From Hygrocybe punicea (Eukaryota; Basidiomycota; Agaricomycetes; Agaricales; Hygrophoraceae), in NCBI GenBank assembly GCA_963556145.1, contig OY744473.1, positions 806,001-870,000 of the forward strand: a DNA stretch of 64,000 nt, given 5' to 3'. Both the position numbers and the translations under genes were made by a program. Shown in pieces: positions 36,286 to 48,327 of this stretch. Numbering within the stretch: position 1 is the first letter of the stretch; every line of letters starts with the position of its first letter. The notes beneath the pieces were generated by a model that saw only the letters and a list, made by a program, of their open reading frames with translations, was not told where the DNA came from and made no database searches.

Positions 36286-37300
36286 CAAGACGAATGTTGT
36301 GCAGAAGCTGGTTGACTCGGAATGTCGGTAACATAGGTGACATGTCACACCTGTCTCAAGGTCGTGTTTGGTGTGACAACCGACACTCAATCGTGTCATG
36401 GAGGGAGACTCATTCAGATCTGCTCAGAAACTCTCAATACTTTTGGGTAATTAACTTGAGATACTTTAAAATATACCTAAGTACTTGGTTTAGAGGTAAA
36501 TAAGCATTTGAGGCCAAGGGAGACCACTTTCAAAGTTGTGTCTCAAGGACCAGGTCTACACTGTAGGTTTTTGGGAGAAATCGGAAGTCAGGGAAATGTA
36601 GCTAGCATGAGATAAAAGGAGGGCTAAATCTACAAGAACACGACTGACGATTTGGGTGTGATGTGCAGGCGGAGACGATCAGCCCAAACAAACACAGACA
36701 AGAGAGGAAATCACAAGCACAAGAGGGAGAGGTGGGTGGGCCGAGAGATGGTAGATCTAGGGACGAGCGCGTCGTGACGGTGCCTGATCTGATCAGATGT
36801 AGACCAGATCAGGACCACTGCCCTTATATAGGCAGCTCGCGGAGTTTGAAGGTCACGCCGCGACGCACTCTTCACATGTTCTGAGTGCGCCTAACATTTG
36901 GGACTCGGAATACTGCACGGATATCATTATTTACAATTCAAACTCGTTCTCATCTCCAACACACCGCGGTATCCTGAAACCTATCAACCTTTCCTATGAC
37001 CAGTAGATGTTTTGCTCGCTGCGCCAAGAAAGAAAATCCCAGTACAAAAGTTGCAATAAAAATAGGTGATGGTTTTACACTGGGAGTTGAACAGAATGTA
37101 ACTACATGTAATCGGAAAAGGACGAACAAAAATATCTACGTATATCGGTTTACAGTAAGTGGACAAAACGTCCGCATCAAGTAAAAAAAAAACTTCGCAT
37201 GCGCAGTCTTGCGCTGGCAAATTGCACAAGCGCCAAGGGGGGGGGGGGGGAAACGAAAAACAGTAGCGGTATAAAAAGTGCCAAGCCCACAACTCTCCTT
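36286..37300. other. Intergenic, nothing assignable
   Basis: AT-rich spacer between the pogo remnant and the DUF262 stop codon. It holds a short palindrome around CTGATCTGATCAGATG (36783-36800), a TATA-like TTATATAGG near 36832 and an 11-base G run near 37239. No credible gene or element boundary was seen. Confidence 0.5.
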
Positions 37301-40300
37301 TCATCTCATACGTCCCCTGCCATACCTTCCGCCCGTCGGACTCCGCGTAGCGCCACGAGTGCGCCCCCCGGGTTCCCTCCCATACTGATCCGCATACGGA
37401 TCCACATACTCCCTGGACCGCCCTCTCTCCCATTCCCCATCTCGTCTCCGCCGCGCACTATCCCTATCCCTATCCCTGTCCCTGTCCCTGTCCCTTTCCC
37501 TGTCCCTTTCCCTGTCCCTTTCCCTTTCCCTGTCCCTACCCTCCCTTCCTTTTCCCCTCTCATCGCCCTCCCTGCCATAACTATAATACCTCTCTCGCTC
37601 ACGTGACTGCAACCCACCCGCATACCCTCCTCCACGCGAGTACCGCATCTCCGACTCGTGCAAGCCCGGAGCGGCGGCGGCGGCGGCGGAGGAAGAGGAA
37701 GTGGGAGGATCACCGTGCCGGATTCGGTCAATGAGAGACGGACGCCTGCTACCACTATTGTTGCTGCTGCTATTACTGCTATCATAGAAAGAGCTCGAGC
37801 CAGTAGCACTAGGGGTGGACGTGGACGTGGCGCTCGCTGCTCGTGGGATAGACGGTGTGCGGGCTGTGCATGGATGACGGTCAGGGAATGCCTCGTTCAT
37901 GGTCACGGGCCGAGCGGGAAGGGATGCCGCGTTTGATGAGTCGGCTGATGCGGGAGGAGGCGGAGGCGGAGGCGGAGGAGGGGGATGATTATGATCCGCA
38001 ACTGGGATAACAGCACGAATCGGAGTTGGGTGCTTATTCGCCTCTACTTCGGCCTCAGTCCCAGTCCCAGTCCCAACCCCAGCAACTCCCGCCACCACAG
38101 GCTTCATCTCGTTTAGATGCATACTATTATTGTTTCCAGGATCTGATAACGGATGAATGGGAGGTTGGTTAGCAATAGCAATAGCAGGAGCAGGAGCAGG
38201 AGTAGGAGCAGCAACATGCAACGGGTTCTGCAAATTCGGCCAAAATGCCGCGGTGGACGAAAAGGAGGGGAGGTCCAACATTGCCTGTACTTGCGCTTGC
38301 GCCTGTGCTTGTGCTTGTGCTTGTGCCTGTGTGAGCGGCAGCGGGCTGATCGACGACATGACGCTCGAGGTGGTATTGGCGGCGCCTTGGCTAGAGTGCA
38401 CCAATGCCGAGGTGGTGCTGGCGTTCGTGCCCACGTTGTTCCCATTTCCATTCCCATTGCTATTACTAACGGGAACGGCAGCAGCAGCATCAAAACCCGT
38501 CCACATCGATGGCGTCGGAGCTGGAACTGGGGCTGCCGCTACCGACTGTCGATTGTGCAACCCAATGCGGATAAGCAGCTCCTCGATGCTAGCCTGGTTC
38601 AGCGCCACGCCTCCCTTTTGCGCAGTGCTCCCTGCCGTCGCCGTCGCCGTCGTTGTTCCACCAACATTTCCACTTGAAAGAACACCAGTTTGTGGGGATG
38701 ATGCGCGAGGTGTGGGTGTAGAAGGAGGAGGGGGAAGCTCATTCGCCGTAATCGGTGTCGAAAGTTGTGGTTGCGGTTGTGGTTGCGGTTGCGGTTGCAC
38801 TTGGGAATGGAGGTGTGCGGAGGAGGCCCGGCGGGGGTCTTGAGAAGCTGTAGCACTAGACACAGAACCAGACGCAGAAACGACAGGCGGACCCAAACCA
38901 AAACCACCATAGCTCCCAGACCCAAACCCAAACCCAAGCGTTGGAGACTGCACCTCTAGTTTGCTGACACACGCTACGGCCGCGCGGGCTGCGCGGAGAG
39001 GTGCGAGTCTGTCTGACACCAAAGGAGGGGCCGGGGCTGGGGCCAGGGTCGGGGTCTGGGTTGGGGTTGGGGTTGATGCCGAGGGTGGGGCTGGGGTCGG
39101 GGCTGAGGTGGAGGTGGAGGCGAATGTGGATGTGGATGTGCCAGGTCCAGGTGTAGTGCTAGGTGTGGCGATCAGCGTGGCAGTGGGTGTGACAGTGGAT
39201 GTGGATGTGGATGTAGGGACGAAAGCAGGCATGGGTGGGGACGACTGGTGTTCGTGTTTGATGGTTGCAGTGGTCGTGGCCGGCGTGGTCATAGTCGTCG
39301 TGTTTACTGGTGGTGGTAGTGCTGCTGGTGGAGATGGTTGCTGTGGTTGCTGTGAGAGTGGGACTGGTGGATGAGGAGAAGATATCAGCAGCGGGGACGC
39401 AGCAGGACGAGTAACAGCAGCAGGCAAAGGAACGGAAGGAGGCGGCATAGATGACGCAGACGCAGACGCGGTCGAAGGAGGCTTCGACAGCTGTTTCGAC
39501 AACCTCCTCGGCGGCAACAGCGGCAGCTGTCGTTGTTGTAACGGCGCGGAAGTCGGACCTTTCGCCTCTTCTTCTTCCACCTTGTCCAAGCCCCCAGACA
39601 CGGACGTTGTCGAGATCCCATCCAGCTGCATCGGCTTGTCGTGCGAGGCCAGAATCAGGTTCGAGTTCGGGAACGGGAACGGGAACGGGAATGGGGTCCG
39701 CTGGGTTTGGGTTTGGGTTTGCATTGGTGGAGCCGATTTAGGTCCAGAGCTCGTATTAGTAGCCACACCAGACGTCGATATCTTTGGGATAGGCTGGGGT
39801 CGCGGGCGGGGTCGCTGTGTTAGAGGCACCGAGGACTTGGTACTCCCCGGACCTGGACCTGAACTCTTACTTGTACTTGCGTCCGTACCTTTCTCCACCA
39901 CCTGGCTTGACAGGGCAGAAGGTGTACGCTTCGCAGGCTTCGTGGAACTTTTTAATGTCGAGATCGACCCTGACCCGGACCCCGACCGGGAGATGGAAGC
40001 GGTTGTGGCGGCGGCGGCGGCGGCAGACTTTGATGACGAGGAAGATTGTTTTTGGCGTTTTGCAGCAGTAGGAGTGTCTTTGGATGATGAGGTGGCTTTG
40101 GTGTTCATGCTCGTGTTCGTGTGCATGTTGGTGTGAGCCTTGGCCTGGCTCTTGACCTTGACCTTGCCTTTGCCTTTGGTCTGGCGTGGCTTGAACACGT
40201 CATCGTCGTTGTGATTGTTGTAGTCACCGTCGTCTTCGTCGTCGTCTTCGTCATCATCGTCGTCACTGTCGATGATCCGTTTCCGCTTCGTCGATGATTT

Positions 40301-42147
40301 TCTGGGTTGCTGCATCTGTGTCTGAGTCTGCGTCTGAGTCTGCGTCTTTACCTGCTTCTGCTTCTGCTTCTGCTTCTGCGTGGGCGCAGAGGTAGACATA
40401 GACGTAGATCTAGAAGCAGCCGCCGTCGCCGTCGCCGCCGGTAAATCCCCATGTCCATCACTCTTCAAATTCGCCGCCCGCAACTTCCCTGCCACAAACG
40501 CAAACATATGCTTCATCGTCCGCGTATTCATCCTGATATCGATATACGCAGCACGGACGTCCGCACGGAGACGTTCCACCGCGGAGCTGAGTTGTGTCAG
40601 CGACAGCGTGCGGGCGTGCACGTATATCAGAAGACCGATCATGACGAACTCGATTGGGGAGACCCGCGTAGGTCGTTGGAAGGGCCCTTGGAGTTTGGGG
40701 TCGCGTGCGAGGGCGACGAAGATGCGGAAGGTGCTGAGGAGGCGGTTGCGGAGGGATTGTGGGATGGGGGATTGGCTGCTGCTGTTGGTGGTGGTGTTGT
40801 TATTGGTGTCTTGGAGCCATCGTTCGAGTTGGGGTGCACCTGGGTGGGTATGGGTTGGGTATTTGGATGCGAGGAAGGCGATGGATGCGAGGCATTGGAA
40901 GTCGCGGCCGCGTGCGTGGCCCCAGTCGAGGTAACCGTCGAAACCGTGTTCACCGAGGATTTCGTTTTGGATTTCGCGGATGAGGGAGGGCCAGGGGCCA
41001 GTGATGGCTTGCATGCGTTCTGGTGGAGTGGGATGGGAGGGTCAGTTGGAGAGGATGGAAGACGGTAAACGAACCCGCTGGAGTCAATGCTACACCGAGT
41101 TGGACGCGCTAGTTGTGGCGTGTCAGGGAAGGAGGGGAGGAGAAAGAGAAAAGTGACCAACCTGGAATATCTCCCGTTCTTGGTCACCGGTCAGATTCTC
41201 ATATTCGACACAGACGATTTGTTTGTTTGAGAAGAGTTTCTTGTATTGATCTGGGAGGAGCTTGCGGGACTGGCCTGGTGCTGGCTTGTACCACAGCTTT
41301 TGGTTGGTGAAGCTGCGTGAGAAAATTGAAAGTTGGGTTGTGAGATTATAATCAAGTGTGGGAGGGGACGCACGAATCCTTGTCTTTTGAGGATATTGAT
41401 GGAATGGGGATTTGCAGTGAGTATGAGATGTGAATATTTGTGTGCATGCTTACGGGGAATCTGGACAGGACCGGTGAGCTGCGATGTCATATAGACACGG
41501 AGATGAGCAAGGACGTACCATTCCGTCAAGAAATCTTTGTAGATCCGAGGCGATCAATGTTGGTTAATCAAGGAAGATGGGTGGAGAACGAACCGTTGGA
41601 TGGATGTGAGTCTCTGCTTTCCATCGATGCAAGTGCGTCTCTCGTCGCCATCGTCAGTAGATGAGACGGCTGAGTGTGCAGATCTCAGAGATGTGGTTGA
41701 GTAAGTGAGTGAGAAACGGACCGAATATGATTGGTGGGACGTAGTAATTGTGCAGCAAAGAATCTATGAGACCTGTCTGCTTTGTCTCTGGCCAGACGAC
41801 CTCTGCGAGACGTAAGCCGGTGAGTGGGTGAGAGCACGAAAAGTGTTCTACCTCGCTGGTATTCCGGGTCAAGATCTATGGTATTCTCGACAATCTGATC
41901 TAAACGATCCAACATCGTTAACGGTGGCTGGGACCGCGTCAACGAAGTACAAGAAAAGCTTGCCGTAGAGAGCCTTGGCTGAGAACTGGCTTGTGCGAGG
42001 AGGACGAAGAGAGCGTTTGACGGTGTAATCGCGGGATTTCTTTTTCCTTGACTGGGACGCGGACGACCTGTGCTTTGCAGCCAACGGCAGGTCTTCTTCG
42101 TCTGACGACAACTCTGTGAGCTCAGAGTCCACATCCGAGAGCGACAT
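37301..42147 (-). CDS. DUF262 (GmrSD N-terminal-like) protein with long disordered tail
   Basis: Ten exons: 42147-41964, 41899-41852, 41802-41722, 41669-41594, 41534-41519, 41460-41454, 41383-41374, 41312-41162, 41108-41075, 41019-37301; 4326 nt, 1441 aa. Residues 1-45 are acidic (SELTELSSDEEDLPLA). The DUF262 core holds TIDLDPEYQREVVWPE, the signature CIDGKQRLTS (family motif DGQQR), and VQLGVALTPAERMQ, followed by the helical part up to about residue 380. The remaining ~1060 residues are low complexity, with Gln/Ala, Pro and Ser runs, an acidic DDDDDEDDDEDD patch, and a C-terminal RE/RD dipeptide array before SARRRRDGEWERGRSR. In bacteria DUF262 is the nucleotide-using half of modification-dependent restriction systems; the fungal role is unknown. 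The first intron is GC-AG and two exons are only 7 and 10 nt. Confidence 0.9.
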
Positions 42148-42443
42148 CGCTGTGCACTGAGAAAAAAATTACAATTTAATTTACCGCCAATTTGTTGTTT
42201 TTGCGCCATGTGTGCGCCGTGCGGCTGCCGCGGTCCGGTGACGCCTTTTATGTAGAAATATATGTGAAAATAACTCAAGCGCTCGGAGGAAATAAAAGTT
42301 GTCGGTTCCGAGGCAGCCACCACCAGCAGTCGACAAATCGACGATGATGTCCAAGGAAGATTGGTTAGTGCACCAGTGATTACCAGGTCAACGTTAACTC
42401 TGACTTTCATCAACAACAGCATCATCGTTATCGAAAGTAATCA
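42148..42443. promoter_or_regulatory. Shared divergent promoter region (DUF262 / TPR-CHAT B)
   Basis: 296 bp separate two head-to-head start codons. No clear TATA box is present. The TPR-CHAT-proximal part (about 42275-42443) is conserved upstream of TPR-CHAT copy A at 5498-5690, while the DUF262-proximal 130 bp is not, which suggests the CHAT promoter lies in the shared part. Function is inferred from position only. Confidence 0.5.
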
Positions 42444-43149
42444 GTGCTCTCGTTTAAACCACTCGAAGCGCTGATCATCCTTCCAGATATTGTTATCAAG
42501 TCATCATCCCCTCAACATCCTGATCTCCCGAGTGATGCGCGGCTCTTTGCTCAAGTCGTAACCGAAGATGCCATCCAGCAGACGGAGCCGGCGGACAGGG
42601 AACCATCTCAGCCTGTATGGAAGTTGCAAGGTGTTATCAAAGTGTGAGTTACGTCCTCGCAAGCCAGACGTACCCTCTGATGCCCTGCTGTAGACCTGCC
42701 AGCATTCCCTGCTTTGATATTCGAGTCAATCGTGAAAGCGCTGCTGGGGGTACCAAGCTACTCGGCGCCATAAAACTCAACAGCGAGGAGATGCTAGCCC
42801 CATCAGTGGAGCAGGAGTCTGGTATGCATGGCGTATAGCGTACAAACACACTCTTGTTTTTCTAATTTTGGCGCCTTTACAGCAGAAAGAACTGTGAAGC
42901 TCGTGAAAGTGGATGAGGATGGGCCGTTGCTTGAGATTGCGTCAGTGTTGCTTGGTTATTCTTCACACATCTTCTGCGCCTTCTCACAAATCTGCCACAA
43001 TCAGGTTTTCGGCTTTTAATCGCGCTAAAAGTGAAGGTATTGATGTGGAAAGTGAAGGTAGTAATACGGAAAGCGACGGTAATGCGGGAAGCGGAGGTTC
43101 GCCTTTGTCGAATTATGCATGAATTGACCTGACGATAGGTCATCAGGCT
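42444..43149 (+). pseudogene. TPR-CHAT copy B, 5' exons (damaged)
   Basis: Counterparts of copy A exons 1-4: 42444-42643, 42694-42821, 42883-42940, then a region equal to exon 4. The first two introns keep good splice sites. The acceptor before exon 4 is changed: copy A has CTCACAG, copy B has CTCACAA (A at 42989). The exon 4 frame ends at a TGA (43120-43122) inside what is intron in copy A. The next exon is interrupted after three bases by the MITE at 43152. Normal splicing into the TPR-CHAT exon is therefore unlikely. Confidence 0.7.
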
Positions 43150-43151
43150 TA

Positions 43152-43963
43152 CAGCCGTTTGTAATGATCTTGGCACTTTTTGAAAAATTTTGATTAAAAG
43201 AAATGATATGGACTTAGTGAAAATTTCTGTGCTCTACCTAGTATCTCATGAAATACTGCATGGATTAACATGGTTATAGAGGGAAAGTTGTACTGTTTCT
43301 TAAGGGCTATCCACTTCTATAATTACATTTGGACAATATTTAGTATTTGGTGACTTGTAGATGAAACAAAAGGTAAACCAGTACTTTTTGACACCCAAAA
43401 TGACATTGTCAAATTATGGCATCAAATGAGCTCCTATGAAAAAGATTGTAGAGAGAAAATTGTTCACTTTTTCAAGGGCTAAAAGTACATATACCGTGTT
43501 TTTCTTTATTTTTGTCCTTTGAGGCAATATTTCATTTGTGCTATGTTTGTCTATGTTACACTTGAAATGCCACAAGAATCATGATTACAAGCTCATAGGA
43601 CAAAAATAAAGAAAAACACGGTATATGTACTTTTAGCCCTTGAAAAAGTGAACAATTTTCTCTCTACAATCTTTTTCATAGGAGCTCATTTGATGCCATA
43701 ATTTGACAATGTCATTTTGGGTGTCAAAAAGTACTGGTTTACCTTTTGTTTCATCTACAAGTCACCAAATACTAAATATTGTCCAAATGTAATTATAGAA
43801 GTGGATAGCCCTTAAGAAACAGTACAACTTTCCCTCTATAACCATGTTAATCCATGCAGTATTTCATGAGATACTAGGTAGAGCACAGAAATTTTCACTA
43901 AGTCCATATCATTTCTTTTAATCAAAATTTTTCAAAAAGTGCCAAGATCATTACAAACGGCTG
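43152..43963. mobile_element. Tc1/mariner-type palindromic MITE (TA target)
   Basis: 812-bp long palindrome from CAGCCGTTTGTAATGATC to GATCATTACAAACGGCTG, flanked by TA at 43150-43151 and 43964-43965. The unoccupied site is preserved in TPR-CHAT copy A at 4790-4791 (CATCAGGCT-TA-ATTGACGCG read on the minus strand). Arms are about 390 bp with only scattered mismatches. No transposase. It lies three bases into the fifth exon of TPR-CHAT copy B. Confidence 0.95.
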
Positions 43964-46900
43964 TAATTGACGCGATGATATCGCGCATCCTTATGTCCAG
44001 GACGCTCAGTAATACCGACATTGATCCAGCGGATTCGCTATACGAAGAGGTTCTGCATGACCAGGATCCAGGCCAGAAGCCCGCGATTCTGAACATGTTT
44101 GGTGACGTGTTCTCGGGCCTTTACCTTGCTAGCGAGAACGTGGACGACCTACACCGTGCAATAGCAGCCTACGAGGATGCGGTACAACTAGCTCCTGATA
44201 ACCACCCAGAGCGATATATTTATCTAGAAGACCTGGGCAGGGCACTTCATGGCCGCTTCGAGAGGCTTGGCGACCTTACTGACATTGAGAGGTCAATCTT
44301 AATGTTTCAGGATGCCATGCGACTCATGCCTGATGGCCATCCCTCCAAGCCTGGTCAGATGAATAATCTCGGCAATTCGTTCTTGAGACGGTTCGCGCGC
44401 CTTGGTGATGTCACTGACATCGACATGTCGATCTCAATGTGTGAGTCTGCGGTGCAACTCACTCCTAATGGCCATCCCTCCAAGCCTGGTCGGATGAATA
44501 ATCTCGGCAATTCGTTCACGACACGGTTCGAGCGCCTCGGCGATGTCACTGACATCGACAAGTCGATCTCAATGTTTGAGTCTGCGGTGCAGCTCACTCC
44601 TGACGGCCATCCAGACAAGCCTGCTTGGATGAATAATCTCGGCAATTCGTATTTGAGACGCTTCGAGCGCCTCGGTGATGTTACCGACATCGACAAGTCG
44701 GTCTCAATGAAAGAGTCTGCGGTGCAACTCACTCCTGATGGCCATCCAGACAAGCCTGCTATGATGAATAATCTCGGCATTTCGTTCTTGAAACGGTTTG
44801 AGCGACTTGGTGATGTCACTGACATCGACAAGTCGATCTCAATGAAAGAGTTTGCGGTGCAACTCACTCCTGATGGCCATCCCTCCAAGCCTGCTCGGAT
44901 GATTAATCTCGGCGCTTCGTTCTTCACACGGTTCGAGCGCCTCGGTGATGTCACTGACATCGACAAGTCGATATCAATGTTTGAGTCGGTGCAACTCGCC
45001 CCTGATGGCCATCCCTCCAAGCCTGGTTGGATGAATAATCTCGGCACTTCGTTGTTGAGACGGTTCGAGCGCCTTGGTGATGTCACTGACATCGACAAGT
45101 CGATCTCAATGTTTGAGTCGGCGGTGCAACTCACTCCTGATGGCCATCCCTCCAAGCCTGGTCATATGATTAATCTCGGCACTTCGTTCATGACACGGTT
45201 CGAGCGCCTTGGCAATGTCACTGACATCGACAAGTCGATATCAATGTTTGAGTCGGTGCAACTCGCCCCTGATGGCCATCCCTCCAAGCCTGGTTGGATG
45301 AATAATCTCGGCAATTCGTTCTTGAGACGCTTCGAGCGACTTGGTGATGTCACTGACATCGACAAGTCGGTCTCAATGAAAGAGTTTGCGGTGCAACTGA
45401 CTCCTGATGGCCATCCCTCCAAGCCTGGTTACATGAATAATCTCGGCAATTCGTTCTTGGCACGGTTCGAGCGCCTCGGTAATGTCACTGACATCGACAA
45501 GTCGATCTCGATGAATGAGTCTGCGGTGCAACTCACCCCTGATGGCCATCCACGCAAGCCTGGTTGGATGCATAATCTCGGACTTTCGTTCTTGAGCCGC
45601 TTCGAGCGCCTCGGTGTCGTCGATGACATTGACAAAGCCATTTTGCATTTCTCCAGTGCAGCGTGTTCTTCCATAGGTGCTCCCTCCATTCGGTTTAGTG
45701 CTTCCAAGATGTGGGCGAAATCTGCCCGAACTTCCGGCCATTCTTCTCTAATACGGGCCTACGATGTTGCCGTTGGCCTACTTCCCCAGTTGGCTTGGCT
45801 TGGTCTGCCAATTCATGATCGTTACCGTGAACTCACCAATGCTGGCGGTGTAGCTAGCGATGCCGCTGCCATTGCCATTGAGTGTCGGGAGTATACAACT
45901 GCCATTGAGTGGTTGGAGCAGGGACGTTCCATTGTTTGGGGCCAGCTTCTACAGCTCCGCACACCTATCGATGAACTACACCAGCAAAATCCTGGACTTG
46001 CTGCTCGGCTTTCACAACTTTCCGACAAGTTAGAGCACACAGGTGCTCATGATGAGCTCGCAGTTACTGATGGAAGTCACCAAAAGTCACTAGAAGATGT
46101 TGCTCAGAAATACCGCCGGTTGGCTTCAGAGTGGGAAGATGTCGTGAAGGAGGTTCGAAGGGTGCCGGGTTTTGAAAGGTTTCTATTACCGAAGACATTT
46201 TCACAACTTGCACCCGCTGCCCTTTCTGGACCTGTCGTGGTTCTCAACGTTAGCAGCATTCGATCTGATGCACTGATTCTCAGATCTGGCTATGACAATG
46301 TTCTACATCTTCCTCTGCCCAACTTCACTATCAAGCTTGCTCAAGGGTTGCAACAGTCTTTGAACCGTTTACTCTTCGAAAAAGGTCGGCATGTTAAGCA
46401 GGCATTCACTGGTGGTCGGTCAAGGGATGTTGATGTGGAATTTGAGAAGATTCTCTCAGAACTGTGGCTGCACTTGGCGAAGCCCGTGCTGGATATTCTT
46501 GGATTCACGGTATGTCTAGGATACTCGCTATGTTCTTGAATCGTGAATTTATATTGTTTGTAGATACCATCAGGTCATGAACTTCCGCGTATTTGGTGGT
46601 GCCCAACTGGACCACTTGCATTTCTTCCCATCCATGCTGCAGGCCTGTATGGTGACTCAGCTGCACCAGGATGCACACTCTCAGAGTTTGTGGTATCATC
46701 ATATACCCCTACATTGAGTGCTCTGATTAATCATTCCCAACACTCGAAACCCCACACATTCCAACTTTTGGCTGTTGCCCAGCCAAGTGCACTTGGGCAA
46801 TCATATCTTCCAAATACCGTGGCGGAGTTGAATCGAATCCAGGACCGTGCTGGAAGTCTTTCTGTTCTGAAACTAATAGGGAGCAATGCAACAGTAGAAA

Positions 46901-47358
46901 GTGTGGTGGAAGGGATGAAGAAATCGACCTGGGTCCATTTTGCCTGTCATGGTGTGCAGCATATTGCGAAACCAACTGAAAGTGCACTGCTTCTTGCAGG
47001 GAGTTCGCGCTTGAAACTCTCAGAAATCATCGAGATGTCTCTTCCTCACGCAGACTTGGCATTTCTCTCTGCATGTCAGACTGCTAAAGGTGCTGAAGAT
47101 CTTTCGGAGGAGGCTGTTCATTTGGCTGCAGGCATGTTGCTGGCAGGGTACTGCAGTGTCATTGCAACCATGTGGTCAATCATGGACATGGATGCTCCTC
47201 AAATTACAGATACTGTTTATCAACATCTTTTCAGGGACCAACAGCCAGACCATACTCAATCTGCTCATGCATTGCACCATGCTGTGGACCAACTTCGCAG
47301 GAGCAAGGAGGGGAAATCATATTTGTCTTGGGTACCATTTATACACATTGGGATGTGA
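43939..47358 (+). CDS. TPR-CHAT protein, copy B, truncated open part
   Basis: Exons 43939-46509 and 46564-47358 with a 54-nt intron at the same place as in copy A. The frame is open through ten 45-residue TPR-like units, the linker and a CHAT domain that keeps FACHG and LSACQTAKG, so protease potential is retained. The open frame now begins inside the MITE (MPRSLQTAV), which supplies the start codon; the next in-frame Met is 43976 in genuine exon sequence (MISRILMS). Two TPR units carry the same 3-nt deletion (FES-VQ), suggesting unit exchange within the array. Whether a protein is made without the N-terminal region is unknown. Confidence 0.7.
44270..45635 (+). repeat. Ten ~135-bp in-frame tandem repeats (TPR units)
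   Basis: Units of 135 bp, two of them 132 bp, encode the TPR-like array of copy B. The DVTDIDKSISM and LTPDGHPSKP cores are near-identical while positions just after SISM and after HP vary. Copy A has eight units. Confidence 0.9.
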
Positions 47359-48327
47359 TTGTGACTTTCAATCTTTACTTGTACTCTTGTACTTCATAAA
47401 TTTCTATGAATCATTTTAGCTCACTATCATTTACAAATTATGTTATGTAATACAGACAGAGGAGACAGACCAGTATTTTTTGTGATCAAATAATATGCAA
47501 ATATCCAGTCACATTTTTAAACTATTTACTGTACCATTTTAATCAATTGACCAGTGTGATGTGTGACACCTCTGGTCAAATTTTGGATTGACCAAAAATG
47601 GCAGTGACACATGACATGCATGAAATTTGACTGCTACCACTCAAATTTGTTATGGATTGCTTCTGCAGCAGGCTCTGGCAACAATCAACTTAACTGGGAG
47701 GCGATTTCCAGAGGAGAAAACAGTCGTTTTGATCGTTTCTTACAACTAAGACAACACTGCTAAGAGGGGGGGTCATGGTCAAATGTCATTGCGAACCATG
47801 AGGGTTACCCAAGACAAGAGGGTCTTCCCCAAGAACCAGACTAAATGTAAGGAAGGGAAAAGAAGAAAAAGTCCATACCAACTACATGAACAGTAGATAT
47901 AGTGACTGTCTTGAGGGCAGTCAATGGAAGTCCAACCATGACTCTACAGCATGTCCAACTACACCTGTGTTCACCATGAGGCATACATTAATGAAGGATT
48001 TAGAGGATGCAAGATTACAATAGATTGATATATAGAGTGGTGCTATTGTGTCATGCTGTCCCAGTCTATTGTGTGTCCTCCGATGTTAAGCCTTATCCCA
48101 TCACAGATGTCACATCATGTGATGTGGGATGGGTATGGATGTTTCAAAACTAATTTCAGATAAAGAAATTAACTGAAGTGGAAGGTCTTTTTGCACACCC
48201 AAATTAGGAAATCCAGGCTAGTGTTGCCATGGCGCAGTCTGGCTCGGCTCAGCTACAGCTAACAATGGCTAACCCATATATAGGTTATTAGCTGGACTGG
48301 ACCATTGTGGAAACAGCCAAACCATGG
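47359..48327. other. Intergenic with repeat remnants
   Basis: About 47440-47530 matches one arm of the hairpin at 931-1575 (TTTGTGATCAAATAATATGCAAATATCCAGTCAC). About 47645-47985 is an inverted copy of the LTR-like fragment at 24283-24615, including AAGACAACACTGCTAAG and GAACCAGACTAAATGTAAGG. At 48218 TAGTGTTGCCATGGCG looks like one end of another hAT-type element whose partner end is missing. No gene seen. Confidence 0.6.

Noticed and set aside
38153..41068. Several 180-230-codon + strand frames across the DUF262 gene
   Set aside because: They are shadows of the low-complexity DUF262 exon, made of repeated Arg/Ser/Gly/Val dipeptides with no family features.
48218..48327. Second hAT-type element surrounding the MITE at 48328
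   Set aside because: Only one TAGTGTTGCC end is present; no matching right end or 8-bp duplication was found, so at most a truncated remnant.
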